42,450 nucleotides of DNA, from contig JAJDAV010000038.1 in NCBI GenBank assembly GCA_029261695.1, positions 1 through 42,450 of the forward strand. The letters run 5' to 3'. The position numbers and the translations under genes are program-made. The notes beneath the pieces were generated by a model. The model worked only from the letters and a program-made list of their open reading frames with translations. It searched no databases and was not told where the DNA came from. This DNA is from Nitrospinaceae bacterium (lineage in GTDB: Bacteria > Nitrospinota > Nitrospinia > Nitrospinales > VA-1). Each line of letters opens with the position of its first letter. The stretch's first letter is position 1. This document shows positions 15,055 through 25,009 of the stretch, in pieces.

Positions 15055-17649
15055 TCATCCTTCTTTTAATTGTTTTTCCCATTCCTGGATATTAGCACTA
15101 GACTGAGCAGCACGTTTGAGAATAGGGTCAGCATTTTGGGCATCGACCAGTTTGTTTATCCCCTCCTTAGATTTTTCTATATCCCCCTCCTGCTTATAGC
15201 TTTCAATCAATAAATAGTCCGCCCATTCTTTAAGCGGGTTTTCCGGAAAAAGCTCTTTTGCGGACTCGAATGCAGCAACCGCAGCCTTAAATCGATTGAT
15301 CTTAAACAGTGAGGTACCCAAGTGATAATAGGATTTTTGGATATAATCGGGAACAACCCTCTCTTTCCTATCATATTCGGCAATTGCATTTTGGTAGGAC
15401 TGAGCCGCTTCTGCATATTTTTTCATTACTGTTTTGACTTCTGCAATTAGATAGTGAACCTCTGCTTTATTTTTAGACAATCCGAGTAGTTCTTCGTACA
15501 TTGTTAACGCGCCAATGAGATTCCCGTTTCCTTCATGAGCCTGGGCAAGAAGTTTTTTGGCTTCATTCAATCTTTTACTACGCGGAAAATTCTTAACAAA
15601 GGAACGACCCACCATTATGGCTTCATCAAAACTTTTTTCTTCAAGGTGTATTTGGCCCAAATTCAGAAAAATTCTATCTCGATATGTTTTCTCGGAATCA
15701 AGCATCTTAACTTTCTCATAAAACTTTACTGCTTCAGGAAACATCCCAATGGCTTGATAGGCTTCTCCCACCTGCAACAAGGTCTTGGCATTTTTAATAT
15801 TCTCAATAGGTAAACTAACAAAATCACTATAAGAATAAAGTATAGGCAACATGCCTTTTTGTTTGGAATATTTATCTACCAACGCAATGAGAGCCTGTTT
15901 AACAAACCTTTCAGCCTCTTGCGAATAGCGGGATTCTGGTCCTAGCGGGAAAAGTTTTTTAAATTCATCAATGGCTTTCAAGTAATTCTGTTCCAGCAAA
16001 TAAGCAATGCCACGGCTCAAAGTCACCTCAGCCAGTATCTCCACGCTTTTTGCTTCCTGGGAAATTTTTTCGTAGGTAGGAAACGGTTTGTAGTAATAAG
16101 AAACATCGAAAACTATATCGTTTACTTTTAAGCGTGGACTGCGAATACCAATATCAGCCATACGGATTCTTCCATACTGGGTGTCTGCGCTGTCTTCTTT
16201 TACAACATTCTCATCTTTATCAAGCACCGGTTTTCCTTCTTCATCCAGTTTAGCTACCTGTTTTTTGCTGGATTCATCAAACACCGCCAAAGCATTTTGA
16301 TAGCTTCCCTGGAGCAAATAGGTATCACCGACTTTGTTCAAGGCTTTATGTGCATTTTCTGAAAGTGGATCCAAATTTAAAAGATTGAAGTAATGCTTTC
16401 GGGCTTTACTATATTGTTCCTCGGAAAAATAAATTTCCGCCATTTTAAAATTTATTTCGGGTTTTTCATTGAGCTCGCCTGGCCAGCGTTTGGCACCTGT
16501 CTCATAAATTTCAAGGGCTTGCTTATAATCGTTTTTCTCGAAAAATCGATTGGCAATCTCAAAAATACCTGCTTTAGCATCTATATTTTTTGGGTCGCTC
16601 CTAAGTATCAATTGAAACGCATCGAAAGCTTCTTTAAACCTTTCTTCTTTCATCAACATTGCAGCCAGGCTATTCTCTCGCGTTTGATTATATAAACTTT
16701 TCTTTTCTGACTTGAGACCCTGATTGTAAAGAGTTCTAGCCTCAAGCCTATAGCCTATGTCATCGTAAATCGTCGCAACCTTTAGAAGAGCGTGGTCATA
16801 AAATTTTGACTTGGGGGCCTTTCTCATAGCGACCTGATAAGCTGCAAGCGCCTTGTCGTAATTTGGGTTTAGTTCCTTAAAGGTTTTGCGATATTCAGCT
16901 TCTGCCTTCAAATACAGAGTTTGCCCAAGATATTTACTTTGTGGATATTTTTCTGAAAACTCCTGTAAAACTTTTGCAGCAGAGGGATAGTTTTGACTTT
17001 GAAATTCTTTTAAGGCTTTTTGAAATTCATCCCATCCGTTTTGCACTTTTTCCTGCTCATTCTTACTAACAAGGTCTCGAATTTTTTTTGGGGTGAAACC
17101 TGCCAGTCTTACCCTTTTATCTGGAAAAAAATTACCTTTTTCTTTCTTTTTACGAATACCTTTTTGAGCTTTTCCTCCTGAAGCCGCTGATGGCAATCCT
17201 CCGATTTTTGCTTTTAATATCGGCTTGCTCTCTCCTTTTAAATCAATAATAATTTGAGGTTTTTCAGGGTTCATGGAGTGGAAAAACCGAGTATTGGATT
17301 TCTTTAAAATAAAAGACACTTTTACTTTTCCAGCTCGTGCACTAACCGTAAACTGCTCAAGGTTTTTATCATTAAAAGCTTTGCTTCTAACCCTTGGGCC
17401 ACTCTGGGTATCGGGCAAGGTCAAAACTATGCGCTTTTCTGAAAAGTTGGCATCTACTTGATATAGAACCGGCTCTGTCAAATCGATTAATATTCTCGTA
17501 TAAACAGGGTGGGGACCGATTTTAACGGTTTTAAGGATTGGACCTTCCCTGTAAGCCTCTTCCTGAGCCGAGATTTCTGGTATTGATATTAATTGCGTAA
17601 ATAACAATGCAAAGATCAATGCCAGTCTGAATTTGGGTTTTATCAACAT
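15055..17649 (-). CDS. Exported TPR protein with N-terminal AMIN-like domain
   Basis: Large (864 residue) periplasmic or envelope protein. A signal peptide ends near residue 28 (EISAQEE). Residues about 38-140 look like an AMIN domain (TRILIDLTEPVLYQV, PQIIIDLKGES), a fold that targets peptidoglycan or secretion and pilus machinery. The rest, from about 200 on, is a long series of TPR-like helical repeats (YPSAAKVLQEFSEKYPQSKYLGQTLYLKA is typical in content), broken by a charged insert near 470-540. Such proteins are usually scaffolds. It heads a minus-strand group with a sensor kinase and a sigma-54 activator. The TPR call is firm and the AMIN call likely; the function is unknown. Confidence 0.82.
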   Translation of the reverse strand: MLIKPKFRLALIFALLFTQLISIPEISAQEEAYREGPILKTVKIGPHPVYTRILIDLTEPVLYQVDANFSEKRIVLTLPDTQSGPRVRSKAFNDKNLEQFTVSARAGKVKVSFILKKSNTRFFHSMNPEKPQIIIDLKGESKPILKAKIGGLPSAASGGKAQKGIRKKKEKGNFFPDKRVRLAGFTPKKIRDLVSKNEQEKVQNGWDEFQKALKEFQSQNYPSAAKVLQEFSEKYPQSKYLGQTLYLKAEAEYRKTFKELNPNYDKALAAYQVAMRKAPKSKFYDHALLKVATIYDDIGYRLEARTLYNQGLKSEKKSLYNQTRENSLAAMLMKEERFKEAFDAFQLILRSDPKNIDAKAGIFEIANRFFEKNDYKQALEIYETGAKRWPGELNEKPEINFKMAEIYFSEEQYSKARKHYFNLLNLDPLSENAHKALNKVGDTYLLQGSYQNALAVFDESSKKQVAKLDEEGKPVLDKDENVVKEDSADTQYGRIRMADIGIRSPRLKVNDIVFDVSYYYKPFPTYEKISQEAKSVEILAEVTLSRGIAYLLEQNYLKAIDEFKKLFPLGPESRYSQEAERFVKQALIALVDKYSKQKGMLPILYSYSDFVSLPIENIKNAKTLLQVGEAYQAIGMFPEAVKFYEKVKMLDSEKTYRDRIFLNLGQIHLEEKSFDEAIMVGRSFVKNFPRSKRLNEAKKLLAQAHEGNGNLIGALTMYEELLGLSKNKAEVHYLIAEVKTVMKKYAEAAQSYQNAIAEYDRKERVVPDYIQKSYYHLGTSLFKINRFKAAVAAFESAKELFPENPLKEWADYLLIESYKQEGDIEKSKEGINKLVDAQNADPILKRAAQSSANIQEWEKQLKEG

Positions 17650-17899
17650 ATTCTCTATTTTTGGCTTTTTTTCATTATATATAGCAAATTTGATACCATT
17701 TATTTATTCCCAGAGGATCAGAGTACCTTTAAATCGCGGAAACCTAAATTTCTAAACGTTTTAACCGTAAATATAGTATAAGCGATCTATTATTTTATTC
17801 GACATTTTCATTGGAAACATGATGCAATAAGAGTCAGAATTTTGACTTTAATCCATTTTTTTAGTTAACCTATAAAGGCTATCCACCTCGGAGCAAAGT

Positions 17900-18979
17900 A
17901 TGAGCGTACCCGAACACTTGAAATGGCAAGAGTCTGAAACAGTTCGGAATTTGTTGAAAAAACAAAACAACCTGCTGGGTGACTCCCTGGAAGCGCTGGA
18001 TCATCTGATCTACTTGCAGAAAAGCATCAACCTTCTCAGCTCTGAGGAAATAAGCAGGGTCATGGCAGAGAAGTTGCCATACATTTTATCTGTAAAATAT
18101 TTTTCTTTTTTCTTGTTTGATAAAGATCGTAAAAAATTACGCCTCATGAGTCATAACCACCCCGACCTGCAACCAGACCTATCCATTTATCAGAACGATT
18201 CTCCAATTATGAAAGAATCCATGGCGTCTGGCAGATATATTTTTGAGCAAGATTTCGCTAGCTCAAGATATTTCCGCGGTCGAAGGAATAAATTGTTTAA
18301 TAGTGATTTTTTTGTTTCCATTCCTTTAATGATCGAAAATGAAATTATTGGGGTTCTGAATCTCAATGATAACGATAAAGGCTTTTATAATGTTGGCGAT
18401 TTGGATTTCGCTTTGAATGTTTCTGAGTTTGTTGCTCTTTCAATTAGTAACGCCTTACTATTCGAAACTGTGGAAAGACTTTCGGTTACAGATGGATTGA
18501 CGGGCCTCGATAATCACCAACATATGCAGTCTCTTTTGAAGAACGAAGTAATTCGTTGCCAAAGGTATTCCTCTTCCCTATCCATAATTATGATGGACAT
18601 TGACCATTTTAAAAATGTGAATGACACCTATGGTCATCAGAAAGGAGATGACATTCTTCTGGACTTTGCATCGACTATGAAAAAGTTTTGTCGTTCCAAC
18701 GACGTCGCCGCTAGATACGGCGGTGAAGAATTCATCCTAGTACTGCCTGAAACAAAAGTTAAGGGTGCTTTTTATATTGCTGAGAGAATTAGAGAAGAAA
18801 TGGAGAGCCAGATTTTTAATCACAAGGGAAAAGATTTCAATGTAACGGTCAGTTGTGGAATTGCCGAGTTCGATTCGAACCTCACCAAAAACCCGGCCGA
18901 TCTTATCAAGGTTGCTGATCAGGCCTTGTACAAAGCGAAACATGAAGGCAGAAACCGCACGGTCATAGGGTCTCCATGA
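17900..18979 (+). CDS. GAF-GGDEF diguanylate cyclase
   Basis: Predicted cytosolic diguanylate cyclase of 359 residues making cyclic-di-GMP. A GAF-like sensor (about residues 40-190, FVSIPLMIENEIIGVLNLND) is followed by a GGDEF domain opening with LSVTDGLTGLDNHQHM, with MMDIDHFKNVNDTYGHQKGD and the active-site GGEEF (about 274-278). No RxxD inhibitory site is evident just before GGEEF (the five preceding residues are DVAAR), so product inhibition there is doubtful. GGAG precedes the ATG. The stop overlaps the start of the HDOD gene in ATGA, so the two are coupled. Confidence 0.92.
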   Translation: MSVPEHLKWQESETVRNLLKKQNNLLGDSLEALDHLIYLQKSINLLSSEEISRVMAEKLPYILSVKYFSFFLFDKDRKKLRLMSHNHPDLQPDLSIYQNDSPIMKESMASGRYIFEQDFASSRYFRGRRNKLFNSDFFVSIPLMIENEIIGVLNLNDNDKGFYNVGDLDFALNVSEFVALSISNALLFETVERLSVTDGLTGLDNHQHMQSLLKNEVIRCQRYSSSLSIIMMDIDHFKNVNDTYGHQKGDDILLDFASTMKKFCRSNDVAARYGGEEFILVLPETKVKGAFYIAERIREEMESQIFNHKGKDFNVTVSCGIAEFDSNLTKNPADLIKVADQALYKAKHEGRNRTVIGSP

Positions 18980-19815
18980 AAAAATCACTTCATAGCTTCC
19001 GATCAATAAACAATCTGCCTTCCCTTCCTGAGCAGATTAACAGCGTGCTTGTGGCTACAGGCTCTACTTCGTCGATGGATTATAATATCGTAGAAATTAT
19101 TCAATACGATCCTTCAATGGCGCTTAGCGTTTTAAAAGTCGCTAACAGCCCGGTTTATGGTTACTCCAAGAAAATTTCTTCCTTACAACAAGCAGCCGGT
19201 CTTTTAGGCCCTGGTGCGATTAAAAATATTATTCTGCGCACACCTATTCTTGAAAGATATTTAACAAACCATAAAGATGCCCCTCCTGTAGATTTTTGCT
19301 CTCTCTGGTTGCATTGTGGGATTACAGCATCACTGTCTGGTGGACTGGGACGTTTGATTGGAGGCCTGGAATCAGATGTTTGCTTTACCGCAGGTTTGAT
19401 TCACGAAGCAGGGGTAATAGCATTATCTGCCTTTTATCCACAAGAACTGGCTGAAGCCTTTGAAACTTCAAAAAAAGAAAAGATAAGCTTACTTGATGCC
19501 GAAAAAAAAGTTTTTGGCTTTAGCAGCTCGGAAGTAAATAAGGAACTAATGACCGCATGGAATTTCCCTGATTCTCTTTTAGAGTCGGATTCAGGCATAA
19601 CCTCCCAAACTTCTAAACTGGGGGCGGTGGTGGCACTGGCAAAACTGCTTGCCAGTGAATGGGATTACCCCAACTGCCTTCATTCTCACAATGAACCGAG
19701 CAAAGAAAGTTTATTGAAATCTCTGAAAATAACAGCTGATGATTTATCTGAGTGGGAACCAGAACTTAAAAGGTATGCGCTACTTGCTATCAGCTGTTTA
19801 AAAAAAGGCGGTTAA
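18976..19815 (+). CDS. HDOD-domain signalling protein
   Basis: HDOD proteins are non-catalytic relatives of HD phosphohydrolases, found in signalling and motility control. The 279 residues show the domain throughout: LPSLPEQINSVL at the start, IVEIIQYDPSMALSVLKVANSPVYG, and LHCGITASLSGGLGRL with FTAGLIHEAGVIAL, where HEAG stands at the place of the HD pair. The start overlaps the diguanylate cyclase stop by four bases. The 3' end meets the HD-GYP gene head-on, sharing a TTAA that gives a stop on each strand. Confidence 0.88.
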   Translation: MKKSLHSFRSINNLPSLPEQINSVLVATGSTSSMDYNIVEIIQYDPSMALSVLKVANSPVYGYSKKISSLQQAAGLLGPGAIKNIILRTPILERYLTNHKDAPPVDFCSLWLHCGITASLSGGLGRLIGGLESDVCFTAGLIHEAGVIALSAFYPQELAEAFETSKKEKISLLDAEKKVFGFSSSEVNKELMTAWNFPDSLLESDSGITSQTSKLGAVVALAKLLASEWDYPNCLHSHNEPSKESLLKSLKITADDLSEWEPELKRYALLAISCLKKGG

Positions 19816-20780
19816 AGGTCTGGCCCCATCAGACTAATAAAGCTATTGAGGAGCTTGGGATCAAAATCATTGATCATTTGTTTTTTCATAATGACAAGTG
19901 TATCAAAAGCACTTAATGCTTTTTTATAAGATCGTCTAGTTGTTAGCGCATCGTATACATCCATGATTTTGCAAATACGAGCATAACGATGAATCTCCTC
20001 ACCTTCTATCCCATTTGGGTAACCCCCGCCTTTGAATTTCTCGTGATGCTCTGCGGCCATCCTCACTACATTATGGGTATAACATTTCATTCCTGTCAGG
20101 ATTTCACTACCCGCTGAAGTATGGATTTTCATTAATTCGAATTCTTCATCACTGAGCTTCCCACTTTTATTTATCAGGGCATGGTCCACTTTTGCTTTAC
20201 CCACATCGTGCAACATCCCCCCCAAAGAAAGCTGGCGAGTATCGCCTTTACTCATTCCACTTTTTACACCGTATGTCATGCAATAAAGGCCAACATTAAC
20301 GCTGTGGGTATAGGTGTAATAATCTTTACTCGTGATGGCTGCGATTCCATGAAAACCCGCTTCAGCAGTGGTCATACAGTCTTCCATCATATCCATCACT
20401 TCTTCGGATGCTTCCAGAATCTTTTCTGAGGTGTTATTTTCAAAAAACTCTTTCATAACACCTTTGGATACTTCGTAAATTTTTTCGGTTTTCTCTTTTA
20501 ACGGAATATCAGGATTTGAAACCATCGCCTTTAATGAGGCTGTAGCATATTTGTAATACTTGAAGAGATCTTCCTCATGAATGAAAAAGTCCTGATCAGT
20601 ACCATCTTCGAGAAGTCTTCTTACTTTATCTTGGTGCTCAGGATCGGTACTGGCAAATTTGACGTACTTAATGGTTCCAAAGCTTTCCGTTTGATAAAAA
20701 ATATCGAAGGACTCACCACCCCCCTTGGCAAGAAAGCCGATGTCAATCTCTCTAAATTTCCCCTCTTTTTCCTCAGCCAC
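19812..20780 (-). CDS. HD-GYP cyclic-di-GMP phosphodiesterase
   Basis: Predicted metal-dependent enzyme that degrades cyclic-di-GMP. Of 322 residues the first about 120 form an uncharacterised domain, in the position of DUF3391 in other HD-GYP proteins. The HD-GYP domain follows, with MLHDVGKAKVD, MKIHTSAGSEIL, the EHHEKFKGGGYPNGI signature and KIMDVYDALTTRRSYKKAL. The signature has Lys where Asp is usual (HHExxDGxGYP), but metal ligands appear intact. The start is GTG with GAGG at 20786-20789 in good position. It converges with the HDOD gene, next to a diguanylate cyclase gene, so opposing cyclic-di-GMP enzymes are grouped here. Confidence 0.9.
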   Translation of the reverse strand: MAEEKEGKFREIDIGFLAKGGGESFDIFYQTESFGTIKYVKFASTDPEHQDKVRRLLEDGTDQDFFIHEEDLFKYYKYATASLKAMVSNPDIPLKEKTEKIYEVSKGVMKEFFENNTSEKILEASEEVMDMMEDCMTTAEAGFHGIAAITSKDYYTYTHSVNVGLYCMTYGVKSGMSKGDTRQLSLGGMLHDVGKAKVDHALINKSGKLSDEEFELMKIHTSAGSEILTGMKCYTHNVVRMAAEHHEKFKGGGYPNGIEGEEIHRYARICKIMDVYDALTTRRSYKKALSAFDTLVIMKKQMINDFDPKLLNSFISLMGPDL

Positions 20781-21118
20781 TTGAACCTCAAGTATTACAA
20801 ATAGAAAATCTCCCCGAATAGGCCAGTCTATCTAGGGGCCAAAATTTCAAAAGAAAGGGGAGAAGTTAAAGATTTTTTCTAATAGCTTGAAAGGGATTAT
20901 AAACCTATTGCCCGCCAAATGAAATCAAGTTTTTCTTAGATTAAAAAACAAGGTTTTAAAATCGTACAGGTGACACTTGATTTCGAATAAATAACTTTAA
21001 AAAAATCAAAACCTTCCATACCCCTCAAAAAAAACTCTGAACTTCTACGCCATTTTAATTAATAAAATAGAAATCCCACTATGGGTATCAATCCCAATAT
21101 TATTTGCCTCCCCTAAGA
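20781..21118. other. Intergenic stretch without a gene
   Basis: AT-rich 338 bases between the HD-GYP start and the end of the peptidase gene, both minus strand. It should hold the HD-GYP promoter. I see no convincing coding frame, no strong hairpin with a T run and no repeat. Confidence 0.5.
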
Positions 21119-22921
21119 TCAATATGCCTCATTTATTCTAGTCACCATATGAATTATTGATCGCGTGCAACCCAGCAAATCAGGAATCGATAGACTTTCA
21201 CCAGGTTCATGCATTTTTGCATCTGGATCATAAGCCCCCAAGCACAAAGGTTGCACATCCCCCAGAGCTCGCATTAGTTTTTCAACAAATGGAATAGTGC
21301 CTCCACATCCATATAAACAAGATTTTTGGTTAAATCCCTTCTCAAGTGATTCAAGCATCAAAGGGAAAACAGGATGAGATATTCCGGTCATCCAGGGAGA
21401 AGCACCCTTATCCTCATTTATTTTTAGCTCAAATCCAGTGGAAATATTCTGCAAAAGGTATTTTTTAAGTTTTTCAGCAGAAGGTTTATCTTTATTTCCA
21501 GGGGCTAGTCGTAATTCGACAAGTGCCTTGGCAGAAGAGTCATCATAGAGGCGTGGTTGCAGATCTTGATCTACAAAAAGTGACTGGACTGATATAGATT
21601 CATCCGCCACGATTTTTTTCAGGTCCGAGTGCAAAGTTCCATCGACAGAAATCAAGTGATCGATCATCTGCGCTAACTGAATCTCTGGAATTGGCACAGG
21701 ACCTCCATTGACTCCTGAATGTGGATCTTTTGAAGACGACTGCAAAATAATGTCAATAATAGCCGGTGAATCACTAACCCCATTCACCAATAATTTTAAA
21801 TTATAAGAATTTTTTTCTTTCAGAATGGCTTTAATCTGTTTTATTAAGTTACCTGAATCATTTGTTTTCGGAAATTCCAAACGTGCCCCGGCAGTCCCTA
21901 AAATAACACTCCCTGTTATACGGTGACCCGGACGAGCGTTTGCAAAAGAGGTCCTTAATTGCGCAATCAAAATTGAAGCTATATCCTCGGATACTGTAAG
22001 ACGGGTCTCCGGTAAAACTCCAGCCGTTTCTCTAAGAGCTGCAACAGAGGTCGGTACAAATGAATATCCTTCCCTTTCATTCTCCGTAACGGGTTGGTCC
22101 AAGCTTGAAATTTCCTCGATGGCAAGTGAATGATCGGCTTGAACCAAAGTTGAAAGGAGCTTATATAATGCCGTTTGTTCATCAAAAGGTACATTTGCAG
22201 AATTCCTGGAAACAGTGATTTCCATTTGGATTATTCCGCGCAATGAAGTTGTCAAACCTGGAATACCTTGAGCGGGGTTCACCACATCCGTTATAACCAC
22301 GCAGTCAATATTTGAAAAAAAAGTTTTATTCTCGCTAATCTGATCTATCAAACTATGGGAACCGCTTTCCTCTTCGGTTTCAAAAATCACTTTAATATTG
22401 CAAGGAAGTCTGGAAATTTCGCTGGCCCCTCCAACCGTTTCCAGGAGGGCATCAATTGACATGCCAATGGAAACCACTCCGCTCAAATCATCGGCGGCTC
22501 CTCTTCCAAAAGCACGAGATCTATCTTCATTCCATCTCAACGTGGTTGGGGGAGTTCCTTCCCATTTCTCAAATTTTTCGTTATCCATGTAGGGTTGCTT
22601 ATCCAGATGCGCATAAAAAAGAAGTGTTGGTTTATCCTCATCAACATGAATCTGTGCCATTAAAATGGGGAAGGGATGTTTGCCGTCTGAATCATTTATT
22701 TGAACCTGGGGAAACCCAATTCCAAGCAAGTATTTTTTTGCACACCCAAGAATTTCTTTCATATCTGTGGGAACAGCTCTGTCTCCCTCAAATTCATTTA
22801 CCCCAAAACTTCGACTGTCAATTCCAACCATATCCTCCAGAACTTTTAAATGTGCTCGGACCAGAGGAGAATCCATTTCAATTTTTTCACAAGCCTTTAC
22901 ACTGATTTCTTCAGGTTTCAT
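21119..22921 (-). CDS. M20-family metallopeptidase
   Basis: Cytosolic two-zinc amidohydrolase of the M20/ArgE/DapE/carboxypeptidase family (600 residues, long for the family). Expected metal ligands appear in order: His and Asp in FYAHLDKQP (about 100-108), Asp in GRGAADDLSG, the Glu pair in FETEEESGS, Asp in VVITD and the late His in KMHEPGES near the C-terminus. The inserted dimerisation region lies between. The layout fits dipeptidase-like members; the substrate is not clear. It stands alone: upstream is the divergent glycan cluster and downstream a long gap. Confidence 0.87.
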   Translation of the reverse strand: MKPEEISVKACEKIEMDSPLVRAHLKVLEDMVGIDSRSFGVNEFEGDRAVPTDMKEILGCAKKYLLGIGFPQVQINDSDGKHPFPILMAQIHVDEDKPTLLFYAHLDKQPYMDNEKFEKWEGTPPTTLRWNEDRSRAFGRGAADDLSGVVSIGMSIDALLETVGGASEISRLPCNIKVIFETEEESGSHSLIDQISENKTFFSNIDCVVITDVVNPAQGIPGLTTSLRGIIQMEITVSRNSANVPFDEQTALYKLLSTLVQADHSLAIEEISSLDQPVTENEREGYSFVPTSVAALRETAGVLPETRLTVSEDIASILIAQLRTSFANARPGHRITGSVILGTAGARLEFPKTNDSGNLIKQIKAILKEKNSYNLKLLVNGVSDSPAIIDIILQSSSKDPHSGVNGGPVPIPEIQLAQMIDHLISVDGTLHSDLKKIVADESISVQSLFVDQDLQPRLYDDSSAKALVELRLAPGNKDKPSAEKLKKYLLQNISTGFELKINEDKGASPWMTGISHPVFPLMLESLEKGFNQKSCLYGCGGTIPFVEKLMRALGDVQPLCLGAYDPDAKMHEPGESLSIPDLLGCTRSIIHMVTRINEAY

Positions 22922-23179
22922 ATCAAAATTTATTCTAATAAATTAATATTCACATTATCCATTTACCACAACCAATATACTTTGCTTAAAACTTGATAAT
23001 GGGTCTTCTGCTGGATACTAGCATAGAGCCAGACAAACACTTTCCCGCATTTAGCGCAAGATCAACCACTTCCTTTACTTCAATTACCTCTTAGTATAAA
23101 ATTAAAAACTCAAAGGATCTGCAGTCTTGATCAAGACTCAGCTCAAGTTTTCGCCGACTCACTTTCTTACCCTATATTG

Positions 23180-23452
23180 ATGATCCAAAAACTCAAAAAC
23201 TTATTCAAACTATATAAAATTATCAAAACTCGTGGGAACCGAAAGCTAATTCGTCACTCTCGCAAACAATTAATAGATTTTATTCTTTGCAAAAATGATT
23301 TAAACCAAAAGTCTTTTATTCAAGCCATGTTCTACTGGCTAAATATGCTCAAGGGATTAAACGTTCTTGTGTGGCGCCTTGAAACTTTCGGTTTTTTATA
23401 CAGTCCCATCCTGAGTAATGAGGATAAAAAAAGACTGAATCAGTATCTTTAG
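23180..23452 (+). CDS. Small basic hypothetical protein
   Basis: Not recognised. The 90-residue product from the ATG at 23180 (a TTG directly before it is less likely) is rich in Lys, Arg, Leu and Ile, with a moderately hydrophobic middle (AMFYWLNMLKGLNVLVWRL) and no signal peptide. It lies 77 bases before a GT-C glycosyltransferase gene on the same strand. The amino-acid make-up looks protein-like, but with no homologue in mind and no clear ribosome site I hold it as a moderately likely gene. Confidence 0.45.
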   Translation: MIQKLKNLFKLYKIIKTRGNRKLIRHSRKQLIDFILCKNDLNQKSFIQAMFYWLNMLKGLNVLVWRLETFGFLYSPILSNEDKKRLNQYL

Positions 23453-23529
23453 GCTTTTCAAAAATCTCCTTACAACATTAAGCCTCTTACAAATAAGTTC
23501 TCACTCCAACTAATTAATCTGAAAAAATT

Positions 23530-25005
23530 TTGAATACGATACTGAACAATAAAACCTTTCAAATATATTTCCTCGTTTTCATTTCCCTACTGATTATGCT
23601 CGGCCGGCAATTGGATACAGGCATAACTAATTTCGACGATGCCTTTTATGCTCAAAAGGCAAAAGAAATTTACGAATCTGGTAACTTGTGGATAGTCACC
23701 CTTGGGGGAATACCTGATTTTGCCAATCCACCACTACCTTTCTGGATGATGGCTCTTTCATATAAAATATTTGGAGTCTCCAGTTTCGCTGCAACCTTTT
23801 TCTCTGCGTTGTTTGGCACAGGTATTGTAGTTTTGACTTTTCGTATCGCAGATCATCTGTACAAAGATTCTTGGATTTCTTTTGCCGCACCTTTGATCTT
23901 GATTTTCCCAGGGATCTATATTGACTCTGCCAGAAGGGCTATGGTCGATATTCCCCTCGCTTTTTTTGTCACATTGGCGTTATTCGCCTTTCTTAAAGCA
24001 AAAAACCACAAACCGTGGTATCTGCTTTTCGGACTCTCTACCGCGGGAGCAATTTTATCAAAAAGCGTCCTGGGAATCTTTCCTTTTGCCATTGCCTTTT
24101 TTTACTTAGTACTTAGTCGCCAATGGAAAGAAATAATAAATCCCTTTTTAGTTATCGGGACCCTATTGGGTTTAGGTTTGGGATCCACTTGGCACTTGAT
24201 CAATTGGCTGGAATTTAAACAGGAGTTTTCGAGCACTCACTTTGGAGTTTTTATTTTCAATCGCGGGTTTGGAGAAATCGAAAACACTTTTTATTTCTTA
24301 GGCTATGCTAAAGATTTTTTACGCAACTACTGGCCCTGGCTACCTTTCGCCCTAATCGGCTTATTCCAGTTTGCCAAACGCGGATTCATTGAAAAAGATG
24401 AAAATTCCCTTTTTCTTTTTCTCTGGCCAACTGTTGTATTTGCAATTATGAGCACCAGTGAAAATCATACCCTCCGCTATGTAATTATGATTTTCCCTGC
24501 ATTATCTATTGTTATGGCCAAAACATTTTCAGACTGGCTGGATGCTGCCTGGAAAGAAAGAATGATAGCAGGCTTAGTGGGAATTGCTTGTCTAACCACT
24601 TTGTTTGTGAATGCAACACCCGTTCAGGTAAAAGTAACCTTAGGTAACAGCAGCAAGGAAGTTCGCAACCTTGCATCGATCATCAACCTCAACATCCCGG
24701 AGAATACAAAAATAGGAAACTTTAAGCTTTCTCACTGGAACCCAAAACACTCAATGCTATTTTATTCTGACAGGGATTTAGAACCCCCGATCACCGACAA
24801 AGAAGAGTTGCTAAAGCAATCGCAAAGCAACCCTAAAAAAATGTGGCTAACAGGAACGGCCGAATTTAAATCTTTAAGCTCACAAACACCTGGAAGTTTT
24901 TATTTAATCCAGGCAAATTCTAAATATTCATTTTTCACTTCATTTACAAACAGGGATTCCGTCAAATATGACTTTTCAGAAATGAAAATACCTCACGTCA
25001 AATAA
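23530..25005 (+). CDS. GT-C membrane glycosyltransferase, PMT/ArnT-like
   Basis: Polytopic inner-membrane glycosyltransferase expected to use a polyprenyl-phosphate sugar and act on the periplasmic side. The 491 residues have a first helix (about 10-22), then the catalytic first loop with acidic FDDAFYAQKAKEIYESG and NPPLPFWMMALSYKIFGVS, typical of the PMT_2 family (GT39/GT83 like). Further helices and RRAMVDIPLAFF follow, and the last about 110 residues are a soluble periplasmic domain. The start is TTG; the next Met lies after the first helix. It converges with a second GT-C gene, with only four bases between the stops. Confidence 0.85.
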   Translation: MNTILNNKTFQIYFLVFISLLIMLGRQLDTGITNFDDAFYAQKAKEIYESGNLWIVTLGGIPDFANPPLPFWMMALSYKIFGVSSFAATFFSALFGTGIVVLTFRIADHLYKDSWISFAAPLILIFPGIYIDSARRAMVDIPLAFFVTLALFAFLKAKNHKPWYLLFGLSTAGAILSKSVLGIFPFAIAFFYLVLSRQWKEIINPFLVIGTLLGLGLGSTWHLINWLEFKQEFSSTHFGVFIFNRGFGEIENTFYFLGYAKDFLRNYWPWLPFALIGLFQFAKRGFIEKDENSLFLFLWPTVVFAIMSTSENHTLRYVIMIFPALSIVMAKTFSDWLDAAWKERMIAGLVGIACLTTLFVNATPVQVKVTLGNSSKEVRNLASIINLNIPENTKIGNFKLSHWNPKHSMLFYSDRDLEPPITDKEELLKQSQSNPKKMWLTGTAEFKSLSSQTPGSFYLIQANSKYSFFTSFTNRDSVKYDFSEMKIPHVK

Positions 25006-25009
25006 GGCG

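Noticed and set aside
23453-23495. Inverted repeat AGGCTT to AAGCCT after the small basic protein gene
   Set aside because: The loop is over 20 bases and no T run follows, so it is likely chance.
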